This document shows positions 8,302 through 18,141 of a stretch of 33,382 nt of DNA, piece after piece; position 1 is the first letter of the stretch, and each line of letters begins with the position of its first letter. Origin of the DNA: Endotrypanum monterogeii (taxonomy: Eukaryota; Euglenozoa; Kinetoplastea; Trypanosomatida; Trypanosomatidae); the NCBI GenBank assembly GCA_000333855.2, contig CM007338.1, positions 258,470 through 291,851 on the forward strand, written 5' to 3'. The notes under the pieces were generated by a model, which saw only the letters and a program-made list of their open reading frames with translations, had not been told where the DNA came from and made no database searches. The translations under genes were made by a program, and so were the position numbers.

Positions 8302-10092
8302 ATGTCCTCCACCAACGCCACGAATAGTAGCGAGTACCAGCGAGGCGTGGAGGATGCCACACGGCATCGCAAGGCAACAGAAGACAACTGGTTACGGCCT
8401 GCCCTTGGCCCCATCGTATGGCTTGGCGTACCCTTGATGCTGGGATGGTTCTACACGCGCCGTGTCTCAGGCGGCAGTGCGTTCCGTAGCGGATCCGCTA
8501 GCGGCGGTGGTAACCCTTTTCAGAGCATGATGGAGCAGATGCTGCCTATAAAGAAACGCCAATTTCGTGTGGACGTGAAGGGCACGAAGTTCTCCGACGT
8601 GGTTGGCATTCCTGAGGCGAAGGCCGAGGTGCGGCAGTACGTTGACTTTCTCACGGATCCGAATAGGTTCACTCGACTGGGGGCGCGACTGCCGAAAGGG
8701 TGTCTGCTGACTGGTGAGCCTGGCACGGGAAAAACGTTGCTGGCCAAGGCGGTCGCAGGCGAGGCTGGCGTGTCGTTCTTTAGCTGCAATGGCGCAGACT
8801 TCATTGAGCTTATGGGCGGCAGCGGGCCAAAGCGGGTTCGCGAGCTTTTCGAGGAGGCGCGGGCAGCGGCACCGGCGATCATCTTTATCGACGAAATTGA
8901 TGCCATCGGGTCCCGCGCTGGGAAGCAGGGCGGATCTGTCAGTAGTGAGGAGAACCGCACCATCAACCAGCTGCTGGCGGAGCTGGATGGTCTCAGCACG
9001 AGTGCTGACCCGATCGTCGTGCTGGCAGCCACCAACTTCCAGGATAATATCGACAAGGCACTTTTACGTGAGGGCCGCTTCGACCGGAAGGTATCCGTGG
9101 AGATGCCTGACCTCTCCGCCCGGCGCGAGATTTTTGAGCACTACCTCAACCGTGTCTGCACGGGTGACCCGAACGGCCGTACAAAGGACGAGGAGGGCAA
9201 GGCGCTGGAGCTGGACACCAGTGTTAGCAACAAGGCCCTGGCGGAGCAGCTCGCAGACCTTACCCCAGGGATGTCGCCGGCGACAGTGGCCACCGTGGTG
9301 AACGAGGCAGCCCTGCAAAGTGGAATCGCAGGAAAACCGCTGGTGCAGCTGCCAGATCTTCTGGAGGCGCTGGACAACACACTTATGGGTCGAAAACATC
9401 GCAACCGCCAGAGCGACAGCTCAGCTCGCCGGACTGCGCTTCATGAGGCGGGTCACGCCCTCACCGCATGGATGCTACCGCCGGTACAGAAGGTGTTGAA
9501 GGTTAGCATTACCCCACGAGGGCACGCGATGGGCTACACGCAGCGCGCCGGGACTGAGTTTCACGAGTACCAAACAAATGCCACTCTCTTTGCCGACATG
9601 GTGGTGATGCTTGGAGGGCGGGCAGCAGAGGAGGTGATGTTGGGCAACGCGTCCGCCGGTGCGATGGACGACCTGCAGCGAGCCACCGACGTGGCACTCA
9701 AGCAACTCCTGGCGTTCGGCATGAGCACGCATATGGGAATGTTGTCGTACCATCCTGACTACACACAGGCGGGGCGAGACTTCACGACATTCTCAAATGA
9801 TGCCCAGTACCGAGCTGAGCTCGAAGCTCAAAAATTGGTCGCGGCCGCCCACTCCGCTGCCGTGGACATCATCCGGCGTCACAGTGACAAAATGAGGGTT
9901 ATGGAAGACGCACTGCTGAAAAAAAAAGAGCTTTCCACGCCGGATATCGAGGAGCTCTGGGGGCCGCGGCCGTCGACGCCAACCGTGGAGGACATTGTGC
10001 GCAAGGTCATCGAGGTCACCGGCAGCTTTGCTGAGGTCACTGCGACTGCTGCTCAGGTGGAGGCGGCGGTAGCGACACCAAGTATTGCATGA
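8302..10092 (+). CDS. FtsH-like ATP-dependent zinc metalloprotease (M41)
   Basis: Predicted 596 aa. It should unfold and degrade membrane and misfolded proteins, usually in the mitochondrial inner membrane, using ATP. One hydrophobic segment at about 33-51 could be a membrane anchor. The AAA module has Walker A GEPGTGKT (138-145), Walker B IIFIDEIDAIG and the second region of homology ending in GRFDR. The protease domain has HEAGH (381-385), with D457 in AGAMDDL as the likely third zinc ligand, so it looks catalytically complete. The pore loop reads ELMGGSG instead of the common EMFVGVG, lacking the usual aromatic residue. No clear mitochondrial presequence is visible. I chose the ATG at 8302; the frame is open 18 codons upstream, but only from a TTG. 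One anchor suggests an i-AAA-like topology, while the pore loop recalls paraplegin, so the subclass is unresolved. Confidence 0.93.
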   Translation: MSSTNATNSSEYQRGVEDATRHRKATEDNWLRPALGPIVWLGVPLMLGWFYTRRVSGGSAFRSGSASGGGNPFQSMMEQMLPIKKRQFRVDVKGTKFSDVVGIPEAKAEVRQYVDFLTDPNRFTRLGARLPKGCLLTGEPGTGKTLLAKAVAGEAGVSFFSCNGADFIELMGGSGPKRVRELFEEARAAAPAIIFIDEIDAIGSRAGKQGGSVSSEENRTINQLLAELDGLSTSADPIVVLAATNFQDNIDKALLREGRFDRKVSVEMPDLSARREIFEHYLNRVCTGDPNGRTKDEEGKALELDTSVSNKALAEQLADLTPGMSPATVATVVNEAALQSGIAGKPLVQLPDLLEALDNTLMGRKHRNRQSDSSARRTALHEAGHALTAWMLPPVQKVLKVSITPRGHAMGYTQRAGTEFHEYQTNATLFADMVVMLGGRAAEEVMLGNASAGAMDDLQRATDVALKQLLAFGMSTHMGMLSYHPDYTQAGRDFTTFSNDAQYRAELEAQKLVAAAHSAAVDIIRRHSDKMRVMEDALLKKKELSTPDIEELWGPRPSTPTVEDIVRKVIEVTGSFAEVTATAAQVEAAVATPSIA

Positions 10093-10768
10093 GTGTGTGG
10101 ATTTCGACGAGCACTGAGGGTCTTCCAAGTGGAGAAATTGTTTACGCTACCTTTCCAACCTCCACTTCCCCCTCCCTCCCTCCCCCCCTCCACACACACA
10201 GATGTGAGCACATTTGTGCGCATCGCATGTTGACGGTGCACCCACATCTTTTTGTGTGTGTTCCTGATTTAAAAGGGCAGAATCACGGGCATCGGTAGAC
10301 AGACGCCAACGTGTGCACAGGCGGCTCCCCCGTTTTTTTTTTTCCTCCGTCTCCGTTTTAGTCTGCCTTGGTGCCTCTTCCTTACTGTCGTGGGAATTTT
10401 ATTTATAGCTTTTTTTTTTTTTTGACTTTTGTGTTTGGGTGTATGTCTGATTGCGCGTGTCTCTCTGTGCATGTGTCAGTTTGTGCGATGGTGTTCGTTG
10501 CCGCATGTTCTCAGCTGGTTTGATTGTGTGTCTGAATTCTTGCGTTGGTCGTCAGAAGACACTGAACATGGGTGGGAGGGAGGGTGTTACAGGGGAAATG
10601 CATAAGAGGGAAATTGGAGGGAAAAAAGGTGATGCTGTGACGGGGCACCAAAAGAAAGGGTGAAGGCGAGAGGGGGAGTGGAGGCTCAGGTTACCGTCGC
10701 GTGGTGGCGCGCTGCATGCAAGACACATTATCTATCTGTTTGCAATCATCTCAGGTGAGGGTTCCCCT

Positions 10769-10785
10769 CCCCCCCCCCCCCCCCC
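10769..10785. repeat. Homopolymer C17
   Basis: Seventeen consecutive C residues; the true length is uncertain because such runs are prone to sequencing error. Confidence 0.7.
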
Positions 10786-11257
10786 TTGCTGCCAACACGC
10801 ACACATGCACACTCCTTCCCATTTGATGCGTGCCTCCTCTTGTCATACCGTAACTTCTCTTCGCGCTACTCTTGTAAAGGGCGGCGACCCCCTCCTTCCC
10901 TCAGTCTTTTCCCTTTTTTGGCGTCAGGAGACGCATCGACACCTTCAGAGGTATTCTTGAACAAAGATGCACACATCTGCTCCGGCTAGTATCCCTCGAT
11001 CATGGCGTACATGCCCGTCATCCTGATGGACCGGCGACTTGCGGTGAGTTGGAGGGAGGTGGGAGCTGCCAACCCAATACAAACCGAGGCGGTAACCCGT
11101 ATCTCTTATTGGATTCTCCCTCATCCCCCTCCCCCCGTTTGTGAGACCCGACGCACGCTTTTCAATCACTCGCTTCCCTGCTTTACAGCTGATGTACTAC
11201 GCCTCCTCTGCCACTATAGCTTGTTCTGCTGCCACTCGCTCTTCTTCCCCTCCTTCT

Positions 11258-11262
<5 letters not shown>

Positions 11263-11300
<38 letters not shown>

Positions 11301-11355
11301 ATANNNNNNNNNNNNNNNNNNNNNNNNNNNNNNNNNNNNNNNNNNNNNNNNNNNN

Positions 11356-11395
<40 letters not shown>
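11263..11395. repeat. TA microsatellite containing an assembly gap
   Basis: TA dinucleotides occupy 11263-11303 and 11356-11395. Between them lie 52 N's, so the true array length is unknown. Several frames pass through the repeat without stops, which artificially lengthens the reading frame of uL1. Confidence 0.9.
11304..11355. other. Assembly gap (N)
   Basis: Fifty-two unresolved bases flanked on both sides by TA repeat, so this is a repeat-induced gap. Confidence 0.98.
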
Positions 11396-11638
11396 GCACC
11401 TCACATTATTAACATCGCCAGAGTTGTGCCTTTTCGCGCCACAGAAAAAAAAAAAACTTCCCTCAAGAAGAGAGTTCACGACCCACACCACACACTCAAA
11501 AGAGGAAAAAAAAAAAACAAGACAGCGTTAGCAGAGTCCAGTGTAGCGTCACTCAGATCTTTCTCCTCCACACATTTTATATATCTTTATCTTCCCATTC
11601 CACTCTCCTGTTCAAATAATATTATTTATTTCAAATTC

Positions 11639-11676
11639 TTTTTTTTTTTTTTATTTTTCTCGAATTTCTCTTTGAG
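11639..11676 (+). promoter_or_regulatory. Trans-splice acceptor signal for uL1
   Basis: A T-dominated tract (about 11639-11673, including 13 consecutive T's) is followed by the first AG at 11675-11676. The 5' UTR would be 64 nt with no ATG. A later AG at 11726-11727 is an alternative. Confidence 0.6.
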
Positions 11677-11740
11677 CCCATTTGCTCGCATCTTCTTTCA
11701 CCTTCACTCACGCAAACGATACTCCAGTGAAAGCACGACC

Positions 11741-12385
11741 ATGTCCAAGATCTCCCCCCAGGCTCTCTCGGAGGCCATCCAGGCCGTCCTTAAGGTGGAG
11801 AAGGAGCGCAAGTTCAAGGAGAGCGTTGACCTCCAGGTGAACCTTAAGAACTACGACCCCCAGAAGGACAAGCGTTTCTCCGGATCCCTGAAGCTGCCGA
11901 ACGTGTGCCGCCCACGCATGACTGTGTGCCTGCTGTGCGACCTCGTCCACGAGGACATTGCCAAGAAGGACGGCGTGCCGACGATGAACCAGGAGGAGCT
12001 GAAGAAGCTGAACAAGAACAAGAAGCTGGTGAAGAAGATGTGCAACCAGTACGACGCCTTCCTGTGCTCTGAGTCCATCATCAAGACCGTGCCGCGTCTG
12101 GTGGGCCCCCACATGCACCGTATGGGTAAGTTCCCCACGGTGTGCTCGCCCAGCGAGTCGATCGTCGATAAGGTCACGGAGCTGCGCTCGACCGTCAAGT
12201 TCCAGCTGAAGAAGGTGCTGTGCCTCGGAACTTGCGTGGGCCACATGGAGATGAACGAGGAGCAGCTTCGTCAGAACGTGATGATGGCGATCAACTTCCT
12301 TGTGTCGCTGCTGAAGAAGAACTGGCAGAACCTGAAGTCGGCGTACATCAAGTCGACCATGGGCAAACCACAGCGCATCTACTAG
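11741..12385 (+). CDS. RPL10A: 60S ribosomal protein uL1 (L10a)
   Basis: The 214-aa product is the L1-stalk protein of the large cytosolic subunit, which contacts the E-site tRNA. It begins [17 protein letters not shown] and includes [15 protein letters not shown], the lysine-rich [13 protein letters not shown], the [13 protein letters not shown] segment and the C-terminal [10 protein letters not shown]. These match eukaryotic L10a over the whole length, and the length is normal for the family (about 214-217 aa). Codon choice is strongly C/G-ending, as in highly expressed trypanosomatid genes. I use the ATG at 11741: the same frame is open 200 codons upstream, but through a TA repeat, an N gap and pyrimidine tracts. 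Confidence 0.97.
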   Translation: MSKISPQALSEAIQAVLKVEKERKFKESVDLQVNLKNYDPQKDKRFSGSLKLPNVCRPRMTVCLLCDLVHEDIAKKDGVPTMNQEELKKLNKNKKLVKKMCNQYDAFLCSESIIKTVPRLVGPHMHRMGKFPTVCSPSESIVDKVTELRSTVKFQLKKVLCLGTCVGHMEMNEEQLRQNVMMAINFLVSLLKKNWQNLKSAYIKSTMGKPQRIY

Positions 12386-12656
12386 GATCTTCAGATGATG
12401 CATCCCCCCCCCTCTCTCTGTGCGTGTGTGTGTATGTGTATGTATGGGCAGAGGCTTTCCTTTCTCTATTGGAAGTATCCGCTTCTGTTTATGTACTCCT
12501 TAGCGGACGGGCAGCACTCCAGTGTACCCCCTCCCAAACAAGCAAGCACACACGCAAACGTCTGTATCTCCTTTTTTTTTTCCTGTATGTGCAAATAGAG
12601 AGGACGAGAGAGAAGGGAAACACATTTTAAAAAGTACGGTGCAATGTTAAGAGAAA

Positions 12657-12684
12657 AATATATATATATAAATATAAATATATT
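12657..12684. repeat. AT-rich microsatellite
   Basis: Imperfect TA/AAT repeat in the presumed 3' UTR of uL1. Confidence 0.75.
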
Positions 12685-12890
12685 TGATTTACATAAATAT
12701 TTTTGAACAAGGAAGAAAGGGAAAAAAAAAATGTTATCTGGAAAGTTTTTTGAGGATGTCGTGGCTTTTGCCTTCTCCCTTCCTCCCTCCCCCATCGTTA
12801 GTCCTTACCTTTTTTTTCAAATATTTGCCCACTGTTCTTGTGTTGCTTTTAAAGACCGTTTTGGCCCCCCTTTTTTGTTGTTTGCGTCGG

Positions 12891-12912
12891 TGTGTGTGTG
12901 TGTGTGTGTGTG
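12891..12912. repeat. TG microsatellite
   Basis: Eleven TG units, followed about 80 bp later by a TA run (12992-13017). Confidence 0.85.
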
Positions 12913-14663
12913 CTTGGTTTTCCTCAAGTGTTCCAGATGCCATAGACAAGTATCGGCCAAGTGCACATACGCACCCTCCCCCTACTACACACATATATAT
13001 ATATATATATATATATCAAATGTATCAGTCGTCTTGATAACAGCAGGGGCAGCGATCGGGTCGACAAAAGCAAACAGCAGGTCAGCGTGGAACGGTGTGG
13101 TATTTAAAAAAAAACGAGGTGGGGGGGGCTGGGAGGGGCAACAGTCGCCTCTATACTAGGAGTGTGCAGGTCGGTAGACCCAGACAGACTTTTGACCCTC
13201 ATGAACATATAAGAGAAATGCAGTGGACTTCATGGATGAGCAAGACGCGAAACATAATTGACACTCGTCACCACAGGAAGGGAGAGGTGAATCTCCTGCG
13301 GGGCGGGGTAGGGAGGAGGAGGATGTGGAAAGCAGGTGATAATTGAATGGATGCCTTGATTGTATTCCCAACTCAATTTAGTTTTGCTGTCCTTATGATC
13401 TCTCCTCTCCTCTCGTCCTGTCCCCCTCACCCCTCCCTTTGTGTCTCAAGTGGTTCTGCCCTTTCGTTGTCCAGATCTCATCTGGTGCCTCTTTCTTTCC
13501 TTGTCTGTTTTTTTGGTCAAGGCCATCTTCACCTCCGCCCAACTCGTAACAGCTATTCGTGCGTTACGCTTTTTTTTTTTCTACTTTTGAATACGTGTGT
13601 GTGTGTGTGTGTGTCGTGCTCATTCTTCTTGCGGTGTCGTTTCCTTTTTCTTGTGTGCGTCGATGTGCCTCTCAATAGCGTCCTCTCGCTGTCTCCCTCA
13701 CCCCCATCCCACTCCTCCACCCACTCCACCACTCACTCCACCCACTTCTCTTCCTCCCTCTTGTGGTCCTCGCGCGAGTGACAAACACACAAAAAAAGAG
13801 GGGTTCTGAAGAGGGATGAATCGACTGCGCTGGTAATTGGGTACAGTGTTTAGAACTCAGAGTGGGCGAGAAGAGGAAGCCATCTGCGCGGTGGCGGTGG
13901 TGGTGGTGGTGATGTGTGTGTGTGTGTGTGTGTGAGTGAGAAAGGGTGACGTCAGCATGGAGTGGCGCCGTTGAACACAGCGACGTGCCTAGGATTGTGT
14001 CCTTCTCTTGATGGAAGCAAAGCAGAAGATATGGCAAACGGAAATGCAGCGGCAATACGAAGAGTCCCTCACCTTTTTTACCCTCACGTCCCCCTCCCCC
14101 CAGCGGACTGACTCTGAACAGGCAACTCAGCAAACAATTTCTTTTTTTTTTTCTAGTGCCCCTTACCCTTCTCTACACAGTGAGCTACAGGTATCAGTTT
14201 ATGTGCAAGGAAAGTTGTCGGCGTCAGCGTTAGATTATTTGCGTGCATGCGTTTGCAGAATCAGATCTGAGCCCTCTCTTCCCTTGTCCCTAACCGCTCC
14301 TTTTTCTTGGTGACTTGTGATTCACATTTCGTTTTGATTTCACATCATTTATAAAACAACCTGGACAAAAAAAAAAAGAGAGAGGAAGCCTTACTTCCGA
14401 AGCTAAGTGTTTGCAGTATGGAGAGAAGGAGCGGAGAGGATATGACTCATTGGTGGCAGCCCGTGCCGCCGCTGCCGCTGCCGCTGCCGCCGCCGCTATG
14501 GCGCTGTGACGTTCCCTGCCTTCTGAAGCATGACTCTCGTATAGACACAGGTACGCACACGCACAGGCAAATGCGACCCGGACTGGAGCGAGCGAGATGT
14601 CTTGTTCCTCGCCCCGGTCTCTGTACTGATGCCGTTACGTGACCATCTGTCTTCGCCGCCACC

Positions 14664-14699
14664 CCCTCCCTCCCTCCCTCCCTCCCTCCCTCCCTCCCC
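14664..14699. repeat. CCCT tetranucleotide repeat
   Basis: About nine copies of CCCT on the + strand; the complementary strand has regularly spaced G3 runs and could form a quadruplex. Confidence 0.85.
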
Positions 14700-15007
14700 T
14701 TGTTCTTTCTTATGTCTCCTTACAACGAGCAACTGCACTGTCATGTGCTTGCTGTACACACTATCGAATTCACCTTATCACACTCCCCCTCCCCCCTCCC
14801 CTCATCGCTGTGAACCCGCTGTCGTTTATGTTTTCTCTTCCCTCTTGCACACATTTTGTGCGCGATCCTACACCCGTTGGCGTACGGATGTTTCTGCTTG
14901 TACTTGGTGTATGCGCTCACCACTGTTCTTTCTGTTTACACTTGCCTGACGATACCCACTCTTTTGTTGTCACGCCGCTCTCCCTTCCCTGGGTATCTCG
15001 GACGATC

Positions 15008-15030
15008 CAGACAGACAGACAGACAGACAG
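15008..15030. repeat. CAGA tetranucleotide repeat
   Basis: Five CAGA units followed by CAG. Confidence 0.85.
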
Positions 15031-15559
15031 TGTCATCACATGTGGTCTGATGCATAACATGGTGAGTGCGTGCTTAAATGCATGTGACCCTTGTTTTTAT
15101 TTCCCGCTGAGGTACCCACAAGGCTGTGGTAGTTTTTTTTCTGGCAGCGAGTTCGCTACCATTGCGGTCATGTAAATTTGAGCATCAGTCCTACATGTCA
15201 TTTGGATCCTTCTTTTTGACCGTCGAGTCTCCCGGCAGCTCCTTCCCCGGTGTTCCTTCTTCCCCCTCTCCGTTTCCCCTCAAGTTCCCAACAATTCCCT
15301 CACGTCTCCGAGTCACACACATTCTACGCACCGTCCCCGCTGCTGTCATCTTTTTTTTTTTTTTTTCCACGATGTTTGTCGTGCTGCTAATTATTTTCCG
15401 TTGATTGTGTATTTCGATTATGTTTTTCCTTGCGCTGCCCTGCAGCACTTCCTCCCTCCCCTTTTTCCCCGATCTGTCAATCTCTCCGCCGTCATCGTTC
15501 CTCGGCGCCTTCGTGGAGCTTCTTGGCTTCTTTTGATTCACCCCATAAGTTTGCCGTTG

Positions 15560-17250
15560 CCGTGGCGAAGGATGCAATCCTACATTGATAGCATCTGCAG
15601 CCGCACCGTGCCGCGGGGGTTCCCTATACAGGGAGTGCGCGGCTGTTTCAGCCTCACAGAGGAACAGGGAGAGAGTGACGGATGCACATCCAGAAGGCGC
15701 CTCGAAGGTCTTGTCTATAAAACACCTTCACGCGCAGCCACAGACGGCAGCAGCCGAATGGCCCCTGGAAAAAAAAAAAAGTTTACAGGTACTCTCGTCA
15801 TCGCCCCCAGCATCCTGGAGGGCATGCTCCCCCTCATTGGCTGCGCATGGAGATTTTGCTCGCACTCTCGTGGGGGCGTTGTCACCGTGGCACTCCTATT
15901 CACATCCGCCCCCGCCGTCAAAGGAGTCGTCACCATGGCAGAGAGGGGCATACCTCTCCTCAGAAGAGGACATCGGTCGAGTGGTTGGTAAGGCGTCTGT
16001 CACACGTATGACACGCGGACTCCATGAATTTCACAAATACACCATGGGGTGCAACGAAAGGGGACTCCGGGAAGCAGCTGGCGCCTACCTCCGCTCGGAG
16101 ACCTACCAAGGTCGCAGCGGCTCACTGTCGCCTGCTCCCTTACGTGTGTGTGTGTGTGTGTGTGTGTGTATGGGCCCCATAACATGGCGATGTAGCCCAA
16201 AGGGAAATGACTTTGTCTTGCACGAGTTCCTTCATCCCCCCCTCTCCCGCTATTCCCCAATTCCATGATCAAATACCCACCTCATTCTTCACACGCACTG
16301 CGAAGAACTGCCACTTGCACAGCACACCCCTGCACCGCGTCCCCCCTCCGTTACCAGTGATACCCCCCCCCCCAAGCAGCTACTGTGGCGCGTTGGCTGC
16401 TAGCTCCGGTCAGCACCTCACTTCTCCCCCCCCCCCAAAAAAAAAAAAAATGCAGTCGATGTGAATGTATCGTCTCAAGGGTGTCATCCGATCTCGGCAC
16501 GTGCAATGCAGCGGCCGGAAACGGCGAACAGGAATCGCGAGAGCCTCCTCAGCGGAGACAGCGTTTGTGACGACGTTGGTGTGTTCAGCAAGGCGCAGTA
16601 TCGGTTGCCGCCAGCGCCGCCGTACCCGGGGCTACCACTGCTCTTCCACAGTGAACTGTTGGACCAAGGATCGGGGTTGCCCATACGCTGCCGATCTGAG
16701 CAGCATCCACATGTGGGCCTTCGAGCAGTAATCCCTAAAGCGATGTTTTCTATAAGCGCAAAAGAAAAAAAACACATCCCCACCGTTCACGAAGCACACT
16801 CACGAGGCGAGCCAGCCGAACTTCACTGCAGGACGCCGCTGTCGTGATTTGAAGAGGTTCAGCCTCCGTGACCTTGACAAGGAGCTGCACGCTCGTCTGC
16901 GACGTCGTTTGGGCAGCACCATGGCTTCTGACGCGAGTAGTACTTCACTGGAGAACTCGAATGCCCCTGTGAGGCCCGCATCATCTGCCTCTGCGCGCGT
17001 GGGCGCGCATTGAACGGTATGTCTCTGGTGTTATACGCGACTGCCGCGCTGGCAGCAGCCGAAGCATCGATCTGCAATTCATAAAGGACCAGACGAGAAC
17101 TCAGCGGCAAGGGTGATGGTAAAATAGGAAGGACTCCAGCTAAGACGAGATGATCGACTTTGGTTGTCGAAGCCGTGCGATTCGGGTCGCATCGAGTGGA
17201 TATCTGCTCGCCCAAGGGTTACGGCTGTCAAAAAAAAAAAAAGAAGGAGT
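15560..17250. other. Complex-sequence island with A-tails, possible retroposon or decayed coding sequence
   Basis: In contrast to the simple-repeat DNA around it, this 1.7 kb has mixed composition with several long open frames in different phases. It is punctuated by three A runs at 15769-15780, 16437-16450 and 17230-17242. A 139-codon ATG-started frame lies at 15572-15991, and a second candidate at 16506-17013. Leishmania 3' UTRs often carry degenerate A-tailed SIDER retroposons of roughly this size, but I cannot recognise a SIDER signature by eye, so retroposon remnant and broken host gene both remain open. Confidence 0.35.
16506..17013 (+). pseudogene. Candidate frameshifted open reading frame, unknown product
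   Basis: One frame runs from an ATG at 16506 to a stop at 16845-16847, with segments such as SKAQYRLPPAPPYPG and LFHSELLDQG. A second frame, offset by one base, is open from 16756 to a stop at 17011-17013 and includes RFSLRDLDKELHARLRRR. The frames overlap across an A8 run at 16765-16772. A single-base indel there would join them into about 168 codons of coding-like composition. I do not recognise a family. It may be a decayed gene, a sequencing error in an intact small gene, or chance. Confidence 0.3.
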
Positions 17251-17668
17251 GCAGAACACACCCTTCGAGGACAATATGTGTGCACACGCGGAGGTGTCTT
17301 ATCGCTGCTTTACACTCCTTAGCTCTTTCTTTCTTCACATTTTCTTCACTTCATTTCTTCGCGTGTCTTCTGCCGGACGCACACGGCAACACTGAGAGTG
17401 GAAAAAAAAACGAAGAAAAGCGATATCCGCACCTACGCGAAGCTCTACTCTTCCTGGATGCTGGTTGAGTGGGTCTCTTGCACTGTTCCGCGACGTGCTT
17501 GCAGTGCTCACCGCTGGTTATAATCGCATGTCGGCACATTCTCCTACTCGCCTCTTTTTTTTTTCTTCTCTACTCTCCTTGCTCGTCCTCCTTTGGCTCC
17601 TCTCCCAATTCTTTCTGCTTACTCCTACTTGAACCTCCCCTGACCTCCCCCACTCCCCTTGACACACA

Positions 17669-17703
17669 CACACACACACCTTTTTTTTTTTGGTGTGTGT
17701 GTG
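17669..17703 (+). repeat. Perfect CA/TG inverted repeat with T11 loop
   Basis: CACACACACACC (17669-17680) is followed by 11 T's (17681-17691) and GGTGTGTGTGTG (17692-17703), its exact reverse complement. In RNA this would form a 12-bp hairpin with a U11 loop. Confidence 0.85.
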
Positions 17704-17818
17704 CTACTGATGTTTTCTCTACTCAGTGCACCTCAGCTGTCGAACAGCGCTGTACATAGTGTTATCCCCTCTTTCTGGATCGGATTCCCTTTTATTGTGT
17801 GTCTTTGTATTAGAAAAA

Positions 17819-17854
17819 ATATATATATAATAATAATATATATATATATATATA

Positions 17855-17886
<32 letters not shown>

Positions 17887-17902
17887 GTTATATTATATAT
17901 TT
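17819..17902. repeat. TA repeat merging into an ATT repeat
   Basis: TA dinucleotides grade into about ten ATT trinucleotides at 17855-17884, then imperfect TA-rich sequence. Confidence 0.85.
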
Positions 17903-18141
17903 ACTCGCTGTGGTGACGTCGCTCGTCTTGCTGAACCCCGAGACAAAGGTTCGAGGTTTGACAACACTTATCATCATTCTCATTGCTAGTTCTTGTGCCA
18001 CCCCATCCCTCACGTCTGTTGGAGGTGCCGCCGCTGTGAAGTTATCTCCGGGGACGTATTTTATCTTTCGCGCACCCACACACACCCACACACACATACA
18101 CATACGCACGCACGCGGCTGTAGCCAGTATCGACAGCAGAC

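Larger units (their letters stand above)
10093..11740. other. Spacer between the FtsH-like gene and uL1
   Basis: No gene is supported. It has poly-T runs (about 10334-10343 and 10411-10423), a 17-base C run at 10769-10785, and a TA repeat interrupted by an assembly gap (11263-11395). A short frame from an ATG at 11002 continues through the repeat and the N's and is not credible. Confidence 0.7.
12386..15559. other. Long low-complexity spacer after uL1
   Basis: No gene is supported in 3.2 kb. It contains TA repeats (12657-12684, 12992-13017), TG repeats (12891-12912, about 13594-13614, about 13914-13934), a CCCT repeat (14664-14699), a CAGA repeat (15008-15030) and many pyrimidine runs. The open frames are mostly Ser/Pro/Phe/Cys strings. 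It is likely the 3' UTR of uL1 plus further transcribed spacer. Confidence 0.6.
17014..18141. other. Spacer upstream of the kinase gene
   Basis: No gene is supported. It contains the end of the complex island (to about 17250), poly-T runs, a CA/T/TG hairpin (17669-17703), a TA/ATT repeat (17819-17902) and a CA-rich stretch (18068-18110). No convincing polypyrimidine-AG signal lies within 100 bp of the kinase ATG; one candidate AG is at 17812-17813. Confidence 0.6.

Noticed and set aside
10334..10423. T runs as transcription terminators
   Set aside because: T runs are everywhere in these spacers and serve as polypyrimidine tracts; no terminator can be told apart by eye.
11141..11740. 200-residue extension of uL1
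   Set aside because: Translates a TA repeat, an N gap and poly-T sequence; uL1 is full length from 11741.
13347..13781. 144-codon + strand frame
   Set aside because: Ser/Pro/Phe/Cys-rich composition expected from C/T-rich DNA; no domain.
17940..17965. GGTTCGAGG resembling a tRNA B box
   Set aside because: No matching A box or cloverleaf in the flanks; no tRNA gene is supported anywhere in the window.
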